Shown: positions 27,730 to 37,420 of the stretch, one piece after another
Layout of the letters: every line of letters begins with the position of its first letter
How positions within the stretch are numbered: position 1 is the first letter of the stretch
From: Acidovorax sp. NO-1
Lineage (GTDB): Bacteria > Pseudomonadota > Gammaproteobacteria > Burkholderiales > Burkholderiaceae_C
Length of the DNA stretch: 58,443 nucleotides
Direction: 5' to 3'
NCBI RefSeq assembly: GCF_000238595.1
Contig: NZ_AGTS01000052.1
Coordinates: 1 to 58,443 of the forward strand
Position numbers and translations under genes: made by a program
The notes under the pieces: model-generated
Told to the model about the DNA's origin: nothing
Databases searched by the model: none
Seen by the model: the letters and a program-made list of their open reading frames with translations, nothing else

Positions 27730-28785
27730 ATGGCCACACACCTGTGCCTGCTGGGCGATGCCACCAGCCCCCATGTCCAGCGGTGGGCGCGGGAGATGCT
27801 CCAGCGTGGCTACCGCGTTTCGCTGATCACGGCCCGCCCCGCGTCCATCGATGGCGCCACGGTGCGGACCATCCGGCCTGTGCACCGATCGCTGGACTGG
27901 CTGCTCCGTGTACGGGAAACGAGGCGCCACGTGGCCGAACTGGCGCCTGACCTCCTGCATGCCCATTACGTCACCTCCTACGGCTATCTGGCCGCACGTT
28001 GCGGCAAACATCCGCTGGTGATGACCGCCTGGGGCAGCGACCTGTTGGTGACCCCCGGCAAAAGCGCCTGGATGCACTGGCTGACCGGCTGGATACTGCG
28101 CCAGGCTGACCTCATCACGGGCGACTCAGCGAGCCTGATGAGCGCGGTGGCAGACTTCCGCCCGCCCGGCGCTGCCGAGGAAATCCATTGGGGTGTGGAA
28201 CTGCAACGCTTCCACCCCGTTCCCTGGAGTCACAAGCAAGGCAGCCAGCTGGTGAGCCTGCGCGCGTGGGAACCCAACTACAACATCGACACCATCATCG
28301 AAGCGTTCGCCCTGCTGCAGGCGCGATTGCCGGGCGCCGATCTGCGCTTGCACCTGCTCGGCGGAGGCAGTCTGGAAGATGCCCTGCGCAGCCAGGTGCA
28401 CACGGCGCAGCTGGACAACAAGGTGCAGTTCCACGGCCGACTCGATGACGCGGGCATGACCCGGGTACTGGGCGAAAGCAAGATATCTGTGTCGGTGCCC
28501 AGCAGCGATGCCACATCGGTCGCCATGCTGGAGAGCATGGCGTGTGGCCTCGCCGTGGTGGCCAGCGAACTGCAGGCCAACCGGCACTGGATCGACGCTC
28601 AGTGGCTGGTTGCAGCCGGAGATGCCACAGCGCTCGCCGCCCGGCTGGAAGCCCTGATTGCCAATGACGCCATCGCGGAACAAGCCGGGCTGCAAAATGC
28701 TGCCCGCATCGCGCAAGACGGCGACCGCGCGGTGCAAATGAACCGCATGCACGCGCTGTACCAGCAACTGCTCCGTACACCTTGA
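27730..28785 (+). CDS. Glycosyltransferase, GT4-like (GT-B fold)
   Basis: This 351-residue protein has a Rossmann-type N-terminal half (HLCLLGDATSPHVQRWAREML, LLHAHYVTSYGYLAARCG) and a C-terminal GT4 nucleotide-sugar domain. That domain contains VSLRAWEPNYNIDTIIEAFALL, HLLGGGSLEDALRSQV, FHGRLDDAGMTRVLGESKI, VSVPSSDATSVAMLESMACG and LAVVASELQANRHWI. It should transfer a sugar from a nucleotide donor to the lipid-linked glycan. ATG 27730 gives the proper start and follows the acyltransferase stop directly. Confidence 0.88.
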   Translation: MATHLCLLGDATSPHVQRWAREMLQRGYRVSLITARPASIDGATVRTIRPVHRSLDWLLRVRETRRHVAELAPDLLHAHYVTSYGYLAARCGKHPLVMTAWGSDLLVTPGKSAWMHWLTGWILRQADLITGDSASLMSAVADFRPPGAAEEIHWGVELQRFHPVPWSHKQGSQLVSLRAWEPNYNIDTIIEAFALLQARLPGADLRLHLLGGGSLEDALRSQVHTAQLDNKVQFHGRLDDAGMTRVLGESKISVSVPSSDATSVAMLESMACGLAVVASELQANRHWIDAQWLVAAGDATALAARLEALIANDAIAEQAGLQNAARIAQDGDRAVQMNRMHALYQQLLRTP

Positions 28786-28790
28786 ACCCC

Positions 28791-29822
28791 ATGCCCCAAG
28801 GCCTTGAATTGGACAACCTGATCAGCGTCATCGTGCCGTGCCGCAACGAGCGCCAGCACATCGACGCTTTCTGCAACTCCGCCCTGCGCCAAGAACTGCC
28901 CGCAGGCTGGCGCATGGAAGTGCTGATTGCAGACGGTGACAGCGATGACGGTACGCGCGAACACCTCGCGCAGCGCTGCGCCGCAGACCCCCGGCTCGTG
29001 CTGGTGGACAACCCCGGCCGCATTGTGTCCACCGGACTCAACGCCTGCATTGCCCGCGCACGGGGCGGCACCATTGCCCGCATGGACGTGCACAGCCAGT
29101 TTGCCCCCGACTACCTTGCGCAGTGCATCGAGGCGCTTGAACGCACCAGCGCTGACAACGTGGGCGGCCCCTGGGTTGCCCACGGAACGGGCCCCACCGG
29201 GGCCGCCATAGCCGCCGCCTTCCAATGCCGCTGGGTGGTGGGTGGCGCACGGTCGCGCGATGTGCAATACGAAGGCGAGGTGGATACCGTCTACCTCGGA
29301 TGCTGGCCCCGCGGCGTGTTTGACCGATTCGGGCTGTTTGACGAAACGCTGGTGCGCAACCAGGACGACGAGCACAACCTGCGCATGCGCCTGGGGGGTG
29401 CACGCATCTGGCAGAGCAGCCGCATCCATTCCACCTACCACCCGCGCAATTCGCTGAGGCACCTGTTCGCGCAACAACGGCAATATGGCTACTGGCGGCC
29501 TTTTGTGATGCGCAAACATGGGCAGCCGGGCTCCGTGCGACAACTGGTGCCCGCAGCTTTTGTGGCCGCAGCAGTGGGCGCCTCCGCTGCCTTGCCGTGG
29601 TCCGCCTGGCCCTTGGCTGCACTGGGCATCGCCTACGCCGGGTATCTTCTGGCGGCATCCGTGGCTGCAGCCCGGTCGGCCCGCAACGGGGGACTGCTGC
29701 CCCGCCTCCCGGCGACGATTGCAGCGTTTCATGTGGGCTACGGCCTGGGCACCTGGCGAGGACTGTGGGACATTGCGCGCTCGCGCGCCCCTTCGTCCGA
29801 CTTTGCACGCATCACCCGATGA
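28791..29822 (+). CDS. Glycosyltransferase family 2
   Basis: This 343-residue protein has a GT-A fold N-terminal domain: ISVIVPCRNERQHIDAFCNS, then the DxD-like LIADGDSDDGTREHL, IARMDVHSQFAPDYLAQC and ETLVRNQDDEHNLRMRL. It ends with two or three hydrophobic helices (about residues 250-320), so it is probably anchored in the inner membrane. A TTG codon at 28782 overlapping the upstream stop (TTGA) could add three residues; ATG 28791 is reported. The 3' end overlaps the methyltransferase start. Confidence 0.9.
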   Translation: MPQGLELDNLISVIVPCRNERQHIDAFCNSALRQELPAGWRMEVLIADGDSDDGTREHLAQRCAADPRLVLVDNPGRIVSTGLNACIARARGGTIARMDVHSQFAPDYLAQCIEALERTSADNVGGPWVAHGTGPTGAAIAAAFQCRWVVGGARSRDVQYEGEVDTVYLGCWPRGVFDRFGLFDETLVRNQDDEHNLRMRLGGARIWQSSRIHSTYHPRNSLRHLFAQQRQYGYWRPFVMRKHGQPGSVRQLVPAAFVAAAVGASAALPWSAWPLAALGIAYAGYLLAASVAAARSARNGGLLPRLPATIAAFHVGYGLGTWRGLWDIARSRAPSSDFARITR

Positions 29823-30517
29823 CCGACAACGAACCCCAGGCCGTCAAGGCCCGCTACGCCCGGCGCGACACAGTGGCCGACGAAGCGCGCTACAGCCTGT
29901 ATGCCAACGCTGCGGCGCTGCAGGCGCAGCAGGAGCGCCTGCGCGCCATGGCACGCATCTGGCAAGCCCACGGCTGGAGCAGCCTGGCCCAGCGGCCCAT
30001 GCTGGAGGTCGGCTGCGGAAGCGCGGGCAATCTGCACGATCTGGTGCGGCTGGGCGCCACGCCCGCTTGCCTGACGGGCCTGGAGCTTTTACCCGAGCGT
30101 GCCGCCGCAGCGCGCGCCTCGCTGCCAGCAGGCGTGGCCATTGTCGAAGAGGATGCCGCCCTGGCCCCGGTGCAGCCCGCCAGCCAGGATGCCGTGCTGG
30201 CGTTCACGCTATTCAGCTCCTTGCTCGACGAGGGCTATCGCCGCCATCTGGCCGACGTGATCTGGCAATGGGTTGCGCCCGGCGGCGGTGTTCTCGTCTA
30301 TGACTTTGTCGTCAACAACCCCGCCAACAGCGATGTACAGGGCATTCCACTGCGCGAACTGGGCATCCTGTTTCCAGGGGCACAGATACACTCCCGCCGC
30401 GTTACGCTGGCACCTCCGCTGGCACGGCGCCTGCCCGCGCCAGCGATTGCGCCAGCGTCCGCACTGCTGTGGTTTCTGCGCACCCACCGCCTGACCTGGG
30501 CCGTGAAGCCACGCTGA
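29819..30517 (+). CDS. Class I SAM-dependent methyltransferase of the glycan cluster
   Basis: The 232-residue product has the SAM-binding motif [20 protein letters not shown] near residue 60, motif II around [15 protein letters not shown], and [18 protein letters not shown] and [17 protein letters not shown] further on. It most likely methylates a sugar hydroxyl on the surface glycan; the target cannot be read from the sequence. ATG 29819 overlaps the stop codon of the GT2 gene (ATGA), so the two are translationally coupled. Confidence 0.85.
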   Translation: MTDNEPQAVKARYARRDTVADEARYSLYANAAALQAQQERLRAMARIWQAHGWSSLAQRPMLEVGCGSAGNLHDLVRLGATPACLTGLELLPERAAAARASLPAGVAIVEEDAALAPVQPASQDAVLAFTLFSSLLDEGYRRHLADVIWQWVAPGGGVLVYDFVVNNPANSDVQGIPLRELGILFPGAQIHSRRVTLAPPLARRLPAPAIAPASALLWFLRTHRLTWAVKPR

Positions 30518-30558
30518 GCGCCGCCTCGCTCTGGCCCATTCAGCACGCACAAATACCC

Positions 30559-31728
30559 ATGAACTCCGCCACCGACCTGCCCTTTCTCCCGTTCGCCCGC
30601 CCCGACATCGGGCCGGCAGAAATCGATGCCGTCAGCGCGGCCATGCGCTCGGGGTGGGTCACGACCGGGCCCAAGACCAAGGAGTTCGAGCAGGCATTCA
30701 CCGCCTTTCTGGGCGGCAATGGTTTACAGAGCATCGCGGTCAACTCCGCCACGGCAGGCCTGCACCTTGCGCTGGAGGCCCTGGGCATCGGCCCCGGCGA
30801 CGAAGTGATCGCGCCCACACTGACCTTCACCGCCACCGTGGAGGTGGTGCGCTACCTGGGCGCCGACCCGGTACTGGTGGACGTGGACCCGGTGACCCTC
30901 AATATCGACCCGGCCAAGGTGCGCGCGGCCATCACACCCCGCACCAAAGCCATCATGCCCGTGCACTACGGGGGCCTGGCCTGCGACATGGACGCCATCC
31001 TGGCCATCGCCAAAGAACATGGCTTGAAGGTGGTGGAAGACGCAGCCCATGCCTTGCCCACCACCTGGCGCGGCACCCTGGTGGGGCAGTTGCAGTCCGA
31101 TGTCACGGTGTTCAGCTTCTACGCCAACAAGACCATCACCACCGGCGAAGGCGGCATGGCCGTCACGCACGACCCGGCGCTTGCGCAGCGCATGCGCACC
31201 ATGCGCCTGCATGGCATGAGCCGGGATGCGTTTGACCGCTTCACCTCCAAAACCCCGGCCTGGTACTACGAGGTGGTCGCACCCGGTTTCAAATACAACA
31301 TGACGGACGTTGCCGCCGCCATGGGCGTGGAGCAACTGGCGCGGCTGCCGCAGTTTGTGCAACGGCGGCAAGACCTCGCAACCCGTTACAACACACAGCT
31401 GGCGCCTCTGCCGCTCATATTGCCAGCCGATGCACCACAAGGCGACACCCACGCATGGCACCTGTATGTCATCCGGCTGCGGGCGGACGCACCACTGGGG
31501 CGTGACGAGGTCATCCAGGCGCTGTCGGACCGGGGGATCGGCACCAGCGTGCACTATGTGCCGCTGCACCGGCACCCGTACTGGCGGGACCGCTATCAGC
31601 TCACGCCTGAGATGTTCCCCCAGGCCGATGCGGCCTACCAGGCCATGATCAGCATTCCCCTGTTCACCGCCATGGGTGACAGCGATCAGAACCGTGTGAT
31701 TGCCGCGCTGCACGAGGTGCTGGGCTGA
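30559..31728 (+). CDS. DegT/DnrJ/EryC1 (PglE-like) sugar aminotransferase
   Basis: Enzymes of this family use PLP to convert a 4-keto sugar, such as the product of the cluster's dehydratase, to a 4-amino sugar. The 389-residue protein starts [22 protein letters not shown]. It has [22 protein letters not shown], the PLP aspartate in [15 protein letters not shown] and the Schiff-base lysine in [16 protein letters not shown] near residue 190. The C-terminal part contains [18 protein letters not shown]. The likely pathway partners are the dehydratase at 24024 and the transferase immediately downstream. Confidence 0.93.
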   Translation: MNSATDLPFLPFARPDIGPAEIDAVSAAMRSGWVTTGPKTKEFEQAFTAFLGGNGLQSIAVNSATAGLHLALEALGIGPGDEVIAPTLTFTATVEVVRYLGADPVLVDVDPVTLNIDPAKVRAAITPRTKAIMPVHYGGLACDMDAILAIAKEHGLKVVEDAAHALPTTWRGTLVGQLQSDVTVFSFYANKTITTGEGGMAVTHDPALAQRMRTMRLHGMSRDAFDRFTSKTPAWYYEVVAPGFKYNMTDVAAAMGVEQLARLPQFVQRRQDLATRYNTQLAPLPLILPADAPQGDTHAWHLYVIRLRADAPLGRDEVIQALSDRGIGTSVHYVPLHRHPYWRDRYQLTPEMFPQADAAYQAMISIPLFTAMGDSDQNRVIAALHEVLG

Positions 31729-31729
31729 C

Positions 31730-32350
31730 ATGCCCAAGCGGCTGTTCGACCTGTTCTTTGCCGCCCTTGGGCTGCTGCTGCTCGCGCCCGGGCTGCTGGC
31801 CGTGGCACTGTGGGTGGTGTGGGATTCGCCCGGCCCGGCATTCTTTCGCCAACATCGTGTGGGCCGCGCAGGCAGGTTGTTTCGCATCGTCAAGTTCCGC
31901 ACCATGCACCCGCGTGCAGAAGCTGCGGGCCCGGCGATTACCGTGGGGGCCGACGCCCGCATCACCCGGGCGGGCCACTGGCTGCGGCGCACCAAGATCG
32001 ATGAATTGCCGCAGCTTTTCAACGTGCTGCTGGGCCATATGAGCCTGGTCGGCCCCCGGCCCGAGGTGCCGCACTATGTGGCGCTTTACCCGGACTCTGT
32101 GCGAGACCTGGTGCTCAGCGTGCGGCCCGGCATCACGGACCGCGCCTCCATCGAATTTCGCGACGAAAGCACTTTGCTGGGCCAGAGCAACGATCCGGAG
32201 CGCACTTACGTGGAACAGATCCTTCCCATCAAGCTGCGCTATGCCGCCGAGTACGCCCGTTCCAACACGCTCTGGGGCGACCTCAAGATCATCATCAGCA
32301 CGGTCGCAGCACTGTGGAATGACCGCCCCGCCGGGGGCGTAGGAACTTGA
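31730..32350 (+). CDS. Phosphoglycosyl transferase (PglC/WcaJ-type undecaprenyl-phosphate sugar-1-phosphate transferase)
   Basis: This 206-residue protein is the size of the minimal monotopic phosphoglycosyl transferase PglC. It has a single N-terminal re-entrant hydrophobic helix (KRLFDLFFAALGLLLLAPG), the basic FRQHRVGRAGRLFRIVKFRTM, and the catalytic core RRTKIDELPQLFNVLLGHMSLVGPRP. It would start the glycan by loading a sugar phosphate onto undecaprenyl phosphate. It ends the cluster and follows the aminotransferase stop by one base. Confidence 0.93.
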   Translation: MPKRLFDLFFAALGLLLLAPGLLAVALWVVWDSPGPAFFRQHRVGRAGRLFRIVKFRTMHPRAEAAGPAITVGADARITRAGHWLRRTKIDELPQLFNVLLGHMSLVGPRPEVPHYVALYPDSVRDLVLSVRPGITDRASIEFRDESTLLGQSNDPERTYVEQILPIKLRYAAEYARSNTLWGDLKIIISTVAALWNDRPAGGVGT

Positions 32351-32428
32351 CGGCACCCCGTAGCCGATAAAATCAGCGGTTTGGCTGAACCCAGCCCCTC
32401 CATTTCACGCCCCGCACCGACGGCACCT

Positions 32429-33973
32429 ATGTCAGACCAAAACCACGCCCCCGCGCCCCAGGACGACAACCAGCTCATCGCCGAGCGCCGCGAAAAGCTC
32501 CGCGCTCTGCGCGAAGCCCAGGCCAACGGCGGTGGCGTTGCTTTCCCCAACAACTTCAAGCCCGGCCACAAGGCTGCCCAGTTGCACCTGGAGCACAGCG
32601 CTGCCACGAACGAGTCCCTTGAAGCCACGCCCGTGACTGTCTCGGTGGCGGGCCGCATGATGCTCAAGCGCGTAATGGGCAAGGCCAGTTTTGCCACGAT
32701 CCAGGACGGCTCGCTGGGCGAAGTTGGCGGGCGTATCCAGCTCTATGTAACGCGCGACGCCTTGGGCGAAGACCTGTACGCCGCCTTCAAGCACTGGGAC
32801 CTGGGCGACATCGTGGGCGCCGAAGGCACGCTGATGAAGACCAAGACGGGCGAGCTGTCGGTCAAGGTGACCAGCCTGCGCCTGCTCACCAAGAGCCTGC
32901 GCCCCCTGCCCGACAAGTTCCACGGCATGGCCGACCAGGAGCAGAAGTACCGCCAGCGCTATGTGGACCTGATCACCGACGAGCAGGCCCGCAAGCGCTT
33001 CATGGCACGCAGCAAGGCCGTGAGCGTGCTGCGCGAGTTCATGGTGAGCCATGGCTTCCTTGAAGTCGAAACGCCGATGCTGCACCCGATCCCGGGCGGC
33101 GCCAATGCCAAGCCGTTCGTCACGCACCACAACGCGCTGGAGCAGGAGATGTACCTGCGCATCGCACCCGAGCTCTACCTCAAGCGCCTGATCGTGGGCG
33201 GCTTCGAGCGGGTGTTCGAGATCAACCGCAGCTACCGCAACGAAGGCATCTCGGTGCGCCACAACCCCGAGTTCACCATGATGGAGTTCTACGCGGCGTA
33301 CTGGAACTACCTGGACCTGATGGACTTCACCGAGACGCTGATCCGTGAAGTGGCCCTGAAAGCCACGGGCTCGCTGCAGATGACCTACCAGGGCCGTGCG
33401 GTGGACCTGACCCAGCCCTTTGCGCGCCTGACGATCCGCGAAGCCATCTTCCAGCACACCGAAGCAGGCGCCCATGTGGACGATGCCGCCTGGCTCATCA
33501 GCGCATTGAAGAAGCTGGGCATGACGGAAGAGAAGGACAAGCTCTCGGCCCGCACACTGGCCAGCCTGCAGGTGCTGTACTTTGAAGAAACGGTGGAAGA
33601 CAAGCTGTGGCAGCCCACCTTCATCATGGAACACCCCACCGAAATCTCGCCCCTGGCGCGCGCCAACGACCTGCGCCCCGAGGTGACGGAGCGCTTTGAG
33701 CTGTATATCACCGGCCGCGAGTTCGGCAACGGTTTCAGCGAACTGAATGATGCGGAAGACCAGGCCGCACGCTTTCACGCCCAGGTGGCGGCCAAGGACA
33801 GCGGCGACGACGAAGCCATGTTCTACGACCATGACTTTGTGCGCGCGCTGGAATACGGCATGCCGCCCACGGGGGGTTGCGGCATCGGCATTGACCGCCT
33901 CATGATGCTGCTGACCGACAGCCCCAGCATCCGCGACGTGATCCTGTTCCCCGCGCTGCGCCGCGAGTCCTGA
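32429..33973 (+). CDS. lysS: Lysyl-tRNA synthetase (class II)
   Basis: LysS charges tRNA-Lys with lysine. The 514-residue class II enzyme has an N-terminal OB-fold anticodon-binding domain ([21 protein letters not shown]). The catalytic core contains motif 1 ([20 protein letters not shown]), motif 2 ([30 protein letters not shown]) and motif 3 ([20 protein letters not shown]). Length is normal. ATG 32429 (MSDQNHAP) is preferred over an upstream in-frame ATG at 32381 that lacks family similarity. It is unrelated in function to the preceding glycan genes. Confidence 0.98.
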   Translation: MSDQNHAPAPQDDNQLIAERREKLRALREAQANGGGVAFPNNFKPGHKAAQLHLEHSAATNESLEATPVTVSVAGRMMLKRVMGKASFATIQDGSLGEVGGRIQLYVTRDALGEDLYAAFKHWDLGDIVGAEGTLMKTKTGELSVKVTSLRLLTKSLRPLPDKFHGMADQEQKYRQRYVDLITDEQARKRFMARSKAVSVLREFMVSHGFLEVETPMLHPIPGGANAKPFVTHHNALEQEMYLRIAPELYLKRLIVGGFERVFEINRSYRNEGISVRHNPEFTMMEFYAAYWNYLDLMDFTETLIREVALKATGSLQMTYQGRAVDLTQPFARLTIREAIFQHTEAGAHVDDAAWLISALKKLGMTEEKDKLSARTLASLQVLYFEETVEDKLWQPTFIMEHPTEISPLARANDLRPEVTERFELYITGREFGNGFSELNDAEDQAARFHAQVAAKDSGDDEAMFYDHDFVRALEYGMPPTGGCGIGIDRLMMLLTDSPSIRDVILFPALRRES

Positions 33974-34035
33974 AAACCAGGCAGACCCGGGGCACACCCC
34001 GGGCCAGCACGCCGTCAGGCCCCAGGAGTTCCACC

Positions 34036-35070
34036 GTGCCCTTCAGTTCCACCAACGCCCCGTATCCGCCCGCCGCGCCCCTGCCCGAGGGCAATGCCTT
34101 TTCGGTGCTGGTGGTGGAAGACCAGGGCTCGGTACGCGCTGCACTGGTGGCCGAACTGCGGCGCGCTGGCGTGTCGGAGATCCTGGAGGCCGCCGAGGGC
34201 GCGGCCGCACTGCACCTGTTCAAGGCCCACAGACCCGACCTGGTGTTGCTCGACATCCGGCTGCCCGGCCACGATGGCTACTGGGTGGCCCAGCAGATGC
34301 GCGAGAGCGAAGCCGGGGACTGGACGCCGATCATTTTCCTGTCGGGCCTGGACCACGAGCTGGACGTCTGGCGCGGCATTGAAGTGGGCGGAGACGACTA
34401 CCTGGTCAAGCCCGTCACCCCCATCGTGCTGATGGCCAAGCTGCGCGCCATGCGGCGCCTGCTGGACATGCGCCGCCGGCTGGTGGCCATGTCGGCCGAG
34501 CTGCACCTTGCCAACCAGCGCCTCAACGAGATGGTCGAGGTGGACGCCCTCACCGGTCTGGTGAACCGCCGCGGGTTCGACCGCATCCTGCACAACGAAA
34601 TTCTGGCGGCCCGCCGCGATGGCACGCCCCTCACGCTGATGCTGTGCGATCTGGACCATTTCAAGCTCTTCAACGACGCCAGCGGCCATGTGCAGGGCGA
34701 CGCCTGCCTGAAAGAGGTGGGGCGCCTGCTGCGCGAGGTGTGCGTGCGCCCCCGGGATGTCGCCTCGCGCTACGGCGGCGAGGAATTTGCCCTGATCCTG
34801 CCCAACACACCGCGCTCGGGTGCGATGACCTTCGCGCGCGCACTGGGGCAGCTGCTCAAGGTGCGCGCCATTGCGCACGCCGATTCACCCCTGGGGAGCA
34901 CCCTGACCCTGTCGGGCGGCATCACCACGTGTGTGCCCGACGACAGCACCAACGCCGAAAGCATGATCATGCGGGCCGACCAGGCGCTGTATGCCGCCAA
35001 GGCGCAGGGCCGCAACCGGTTTTTCAGTTTTGAAATGCAAATGGACACTGTGGAGCAACTGCGCAATTGA
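34036..35070 (+). CDS. Response regulator with GGDEF (diguanylate cyclase) domain
   Basis: The 344-residue product joins a receiver domain (SVLVVEDQGSVRAAL, phosphoacceptor aspartate in LVLLDIRLPGHDGYW near residue 74, conserved lysine in DDYLVKPVTPIVLMAK) to a coiled linker and a GGDEF domain. The GGDEF domain has DALTGLVNRRGFDRIL, CDLDHFKLFNDASGHVQGD and the active-site motif GGEEF in RYGGEEFALILP. It should make cyclic di-GMP when phosphorylated. The start is GTG 34036, supported by AGGAG seven bases upstream. No sensor kinase lies next to it. Its stop overlaps a TTG start of the MscS-like gene. Confidence 0.93.
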   Translation: MPFSSTNAPYPPAAPLPEGNAFSVLVVEDQGSVRAALVAELRRAGVSEILEAAEGAAALHLFKAHRPDLVLLDIRLPGHDGYWVAQQMRESEAGDWTPIIFLSGLDHELDVWRGIEVGGDDYLVKPVTPIVLMAKLRAMRRLLDMRRRLVAMSAELHLANQRLNEMVEVDALTGLVNRRGFDRILHNEILAARRDGTPLTLMLCDLDHFKLFNDASGHVQGDACLKEVGRLLREVCVRPRDVASRYGGEEFALILPNTPRSGAMTFARALGQLLKVRAIAHADSPLGSTLTLSGGITTCVPDDSTNAESMIMRADQALYAAKAQGRNRFFSFEMQMDTVEQLRN

Positions 35071-35789
35071 CTTTCTTTTCCCCACTATCGTTTGAAGCCA
35101 CAGAGCGCAGCGCCCGAACCGTGGCGTCCCGCATGCAGGTCCTGAAAACCCGTCTGCCCGAATGGGTGCAGGACTGGCTGGAAGTGATCGTGCCCGGCAT
35201 GCAGATCCTGCTGATCCTGCTGGCGGCATGGATGCTGCAGCGCGTGCTGCGCCGCATCGTGCGCCGTGCCAGCGTGCACTACCAGGTGCCGGACGAACTG
35301 CTGGTGCCCATGAACGGGCTCATCCGGTGGTTCATCGTGGCGGGCGCGCTGCTGCTGGTGCTGGAACGCATGGGCGTCTCGGCCACCGTGCTGTGGACGG
35401 CGTTCACCGGCTTTGCCACCGTGGGCGCCGTGGCGTTCTTTGCCGCGTGGAGCGTGCTCTCCAACCTGTTTTGCGCGCTCCTGATCTTCACCGTGCGGCC
35501 ATTCCGCATCGGGGACTACATCGAAGTGCTGGACACCGCCGAAAAGCCGGGGGCCAAGGGGCGCGTGGTGGATATCAACCTGCTCTACACCACGCTGGAA
35601 GACCACGACGCAGCCGCCGGCCAGCCTGCCTGGCTGCAGATTCCGAATTCGCTGGTGTTCCAGCGCGTGGTGCGCCGCTTCAGGGGCGTTCCACCACCCC
35701 CTGCGCCGCCAGCACCCCCTGCCGAGGCGCCGGAAGCCGATCCGCCAGCGCTGCCGCCGGTCACGCCCGGGCCCTTCAATACGCCATAG
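35067..35789 (+). CDS. MscS-family small mechanosensitive channel-like protein
   Basis: This 240-residue protein has three hydrophobic segments (about residues 44-60, 85-102 and 108-140) leading into a short beta domain. The third helix region ATVGAVAFFAAWSVLSNLFCALLIFTVRPFRIGDYIEV is the MscS pore-lining and beta-domain signature. It ends in a Pro-rich tail (PPPPAPPAPPAEAPEAD) and lacks the large C-terminal cage of E. coli MscS. The TTG at 35067 overlaps the previous stop (TTGA). ATG 35133 would give 218 residues and may be the true start. Confidence 0.82.
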   Translation: MTFFSPLSFEATERSARTVASRMQVLKTRLPEWVQDWLEVIVPGMQILLILLAAWMLQRVLRRIVRRASVHYQVPDELLVPMNGLIRWFIVAGALLLVLERMGVSATVLWTAFTGFATVGAVAFFAAWSVLSNLFCALLIFTVRPFRIGDYIEVLDTAEKPGAKGRVVDINLLYTTLEDHDAAAGQPAWLQIPNSLVFQRVVRRFRGVPPPPAPPAPPAEAPEADPPALPPVTPGPFNTP

Positions 35790-35849
35790 CAGCCAAATCC
35801 AGAGTGCAGCATGGCCCGGCCCGGCAGCGGGCCACGCGCGCCCCCACCG

Positions 35850-36941
35850 TCAGGGCAGCAGGTCCAGCGCCTGCAGGTAGGCGGGCTGGTACATCAGGTC
35901 GTCCCAGGCCTGGGGCAGCGTTTCGGGCAGCAGCGCCAGCCGGCGGGATTCGCTGTCCACGCTCGGCTGCCAGCGGCCCTGCTGGCGGGCGTTCGCAAGG
36001 CCATCGATGAGTTCGTCCACGGCCTTGCCATCGCCCACGCTCTGGTTGCACAGCAGCACCAGGTCGCAACCCGCCTGCAGCGCTGCCACGGCGGCGTCGG
36101 TGTAGCTCACCACCTGGCCGTCCAGCCGGCGCGCGCCTTCCATGCTGAGGTCGTCGCTGAAGATGGCGCCGTCAAACCGCATCTGGCGGCGCAGGATGTC
36201 CTGCAGCCAGCGCTGCGAGAAACCGGCCGGGCGGCTGTCCACCTTGGGGTAGATCACATGGGCTGGCATCACGCTGGTGAGCGTGCTGCTGAGCCAGGGG
36301 TACGGCGCTGCATCGTCGGCCAAAATGGCCTTGAGGCTGCGCTTGTCCACGGGCACCTCGGTATGCGAGTCGGCTTTGACAAAACCGTGGCCCGGGAAAT
36401 GTTTGCCGCAGTTGGCCATGCCCGCCTGCAGCAGGCCGTGCATGAGGCTCTTGGCGAGCAGCGCCACCACGCGCGGGTCGCGGTGGAAGGCGCGGTCGCC
36501 AATCACGCCGCTTTCACCCCAGTCCAGATCAAGGACCGGTGTGAAGCTGAAATCCACGCCGCACGCGCGCAGCTCGCTGCCCAGCACATAGCCCGCCGCA
36601 GTGGCTGCGTTGGTGGCGCGCAGCGCGCCGCTGCCGGGCACGGCCTTGGCGCCTTTGCCATCCTGAAGCCACATCTCGCCAAAGGCGCGCATGGGGGGCA
36701 GATGGGTGAAGCCATCGGTGCGAAAGCGCTGCACCCGGCCGCCTTCGTGGTCCACGCAGATGAGCAGATCGTCGCGCACGGCCTTGATGGATGCGGTGAG
36801 CTGCAACAGCTGCGCGCGGCTGTCCCAGTTGCGGGCAAACAGGATCACGCCGCCGGTCAGCGGGTGGGCCAGGCGGCGGCGGTCGGCGGCAGTCAGCTCT
36901 GTGCCTGCCACGTCGAGGATGAGGGGGGCGTGTTCGGTCAT
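35850..36941 (-). CDS. nagZ: Beta-N-acetylglucosaminidase NagZ (glycoside hydrolase family 3)
   Basis: NagZ removes N-acetylglucosamine from muropeptides during cytoplasmic cell-wall recycling. The 363-residue protein has PLTGGVILFARNWDSRAQL, the substrate site VDHEGGRVQRF, the histidine motif GKHFPGHGFVKADSHTEVP near residue 180, and the catalytic aspartate in AIFSDDLSMEGARRL near residue 255. No signal peptide is present, as expected. It is the last gene of the long minus-strand run and is separated from acpS by a copy of the dispersed repeat. Confidence 0.96.
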   Translation of the reverse strand: MTEHAPLILDVAGTELTAADRRRLAHPLTGGVILFARNWDSRAQLLQLTASIKAVRDDLLICVDHEGGRVQRFRTDGFTHLPPMRAFGEMWLQDGKGAKAVPGSGALRATNAATAAGYVLGSELRACGVDFSFTPVLDLDWGESGVIGDRAFHRDPRVVALLAKSLMHGLLQAGMANCGKHFPGHGFVKADSHTEVPVDKRSLKAILADDAAPYPWLSSTLTSVMPAHVIYPKVDSRPAGFSQRWLQDILRRQMRFDGAIFSDDLSMEGARRLDGQVVSYTDAAVAALQAGCDLVLLCNQSVGDGKAVDELIDGLANARQQGRWQPSVDSESRRLALLPETLPQAWDDLMYQPAYLQALDLLP

Positions 36942-36967
36942 AAGGTGTCAAACATCAGGTTGCTACG

Positions 36968-37022
36968 TAAACAATAGCTGTTAGCGCTTATCCATCAAGC
37001 GCTAGAGCCCATTTTTAATCAT
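36968..37022. repeat. Full copy of the dispersed palindromic repeat between nagZ and acpS
   Basis: ATAGCTGTTAGCGCTT is followed by the loop ATCCATC and AAGCGCTAGAGCCC. TAGCGCTT (36982-36989) pairs perfectly with AAGCGCTA (36997-37004). The distal TTTTTAATCATA includes the last codons and stop (37015-37017) of acpS on the minus strand. Confidence 0.8.
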
Positions 37023-37410
37023 ATTTCTCTACCACACAGAAGCTGGCGGCATAGTCGGTTTCGTCGGTCACGCTCAGGTGCGCTCTCAGCCCTTTGGCGT
37101 CGAACCATTCCTTCAACGCACCGTGGAGCACGATCACGGGCTGGCCGCTCGCAAGCTTGGCCACCTCGCAGTGGCGCCATGTCATGGGCATGCGCATGCC
37201 AAGGCCAATGGCTTTGCTGAACGCTTCTTTGGCCGAGAACCGCGTGGCCAGGTAGCGCAGGCCGCGGTCGGGCCAACGGCCACTCCTCTCGCGCCAGGTG
37301 GCCAGTTCGCCGTCGGCCAGCACCTTCTGGGCAAAGCGCTCGCCGTGGCGTTCCAGGCTGGCCGCGATGCGGCGCACGTCGCAGATGTCGGTGCCAATGC
37401 CGTAGATCAT
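37015..37410 (-). CDS. acpS: Holo-[acyl-carrier-protein] synthase
   Basis: AcpS transfers 4'-phosphopantetheine from CoA to a serine of acyl carrier protein (acpP is encoded 13 kb away in this window). The 131-residue protein starts [23 protein letters not shown], with the metal-binding aspartate in GTDICD. It contains [20 protein letters not shown] with the conserved KEAFSKA. The C-terminus [19 protein letters not shown] is complete, but its last codons and stop codon fall in a palindromic repeat. A second, oppositely oriented repeat copy lies just upstream of the start, so the gene is bracketed. Confidence 0.97.
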   Translation of the reverse strand: MIYGIGTDICDVRRIAASLERHGERFAQKVLADGELATWRERSGRWPDRGLRYLATRFSAKEAFSKAIGLGMRMPMTWRHCEVAKLASGQPVIVLHGALKEWFDAKGLRAHLSVTDETDYAASFCVVEKYD

Positions 37411-37420
37411 GGTTTTTGAA

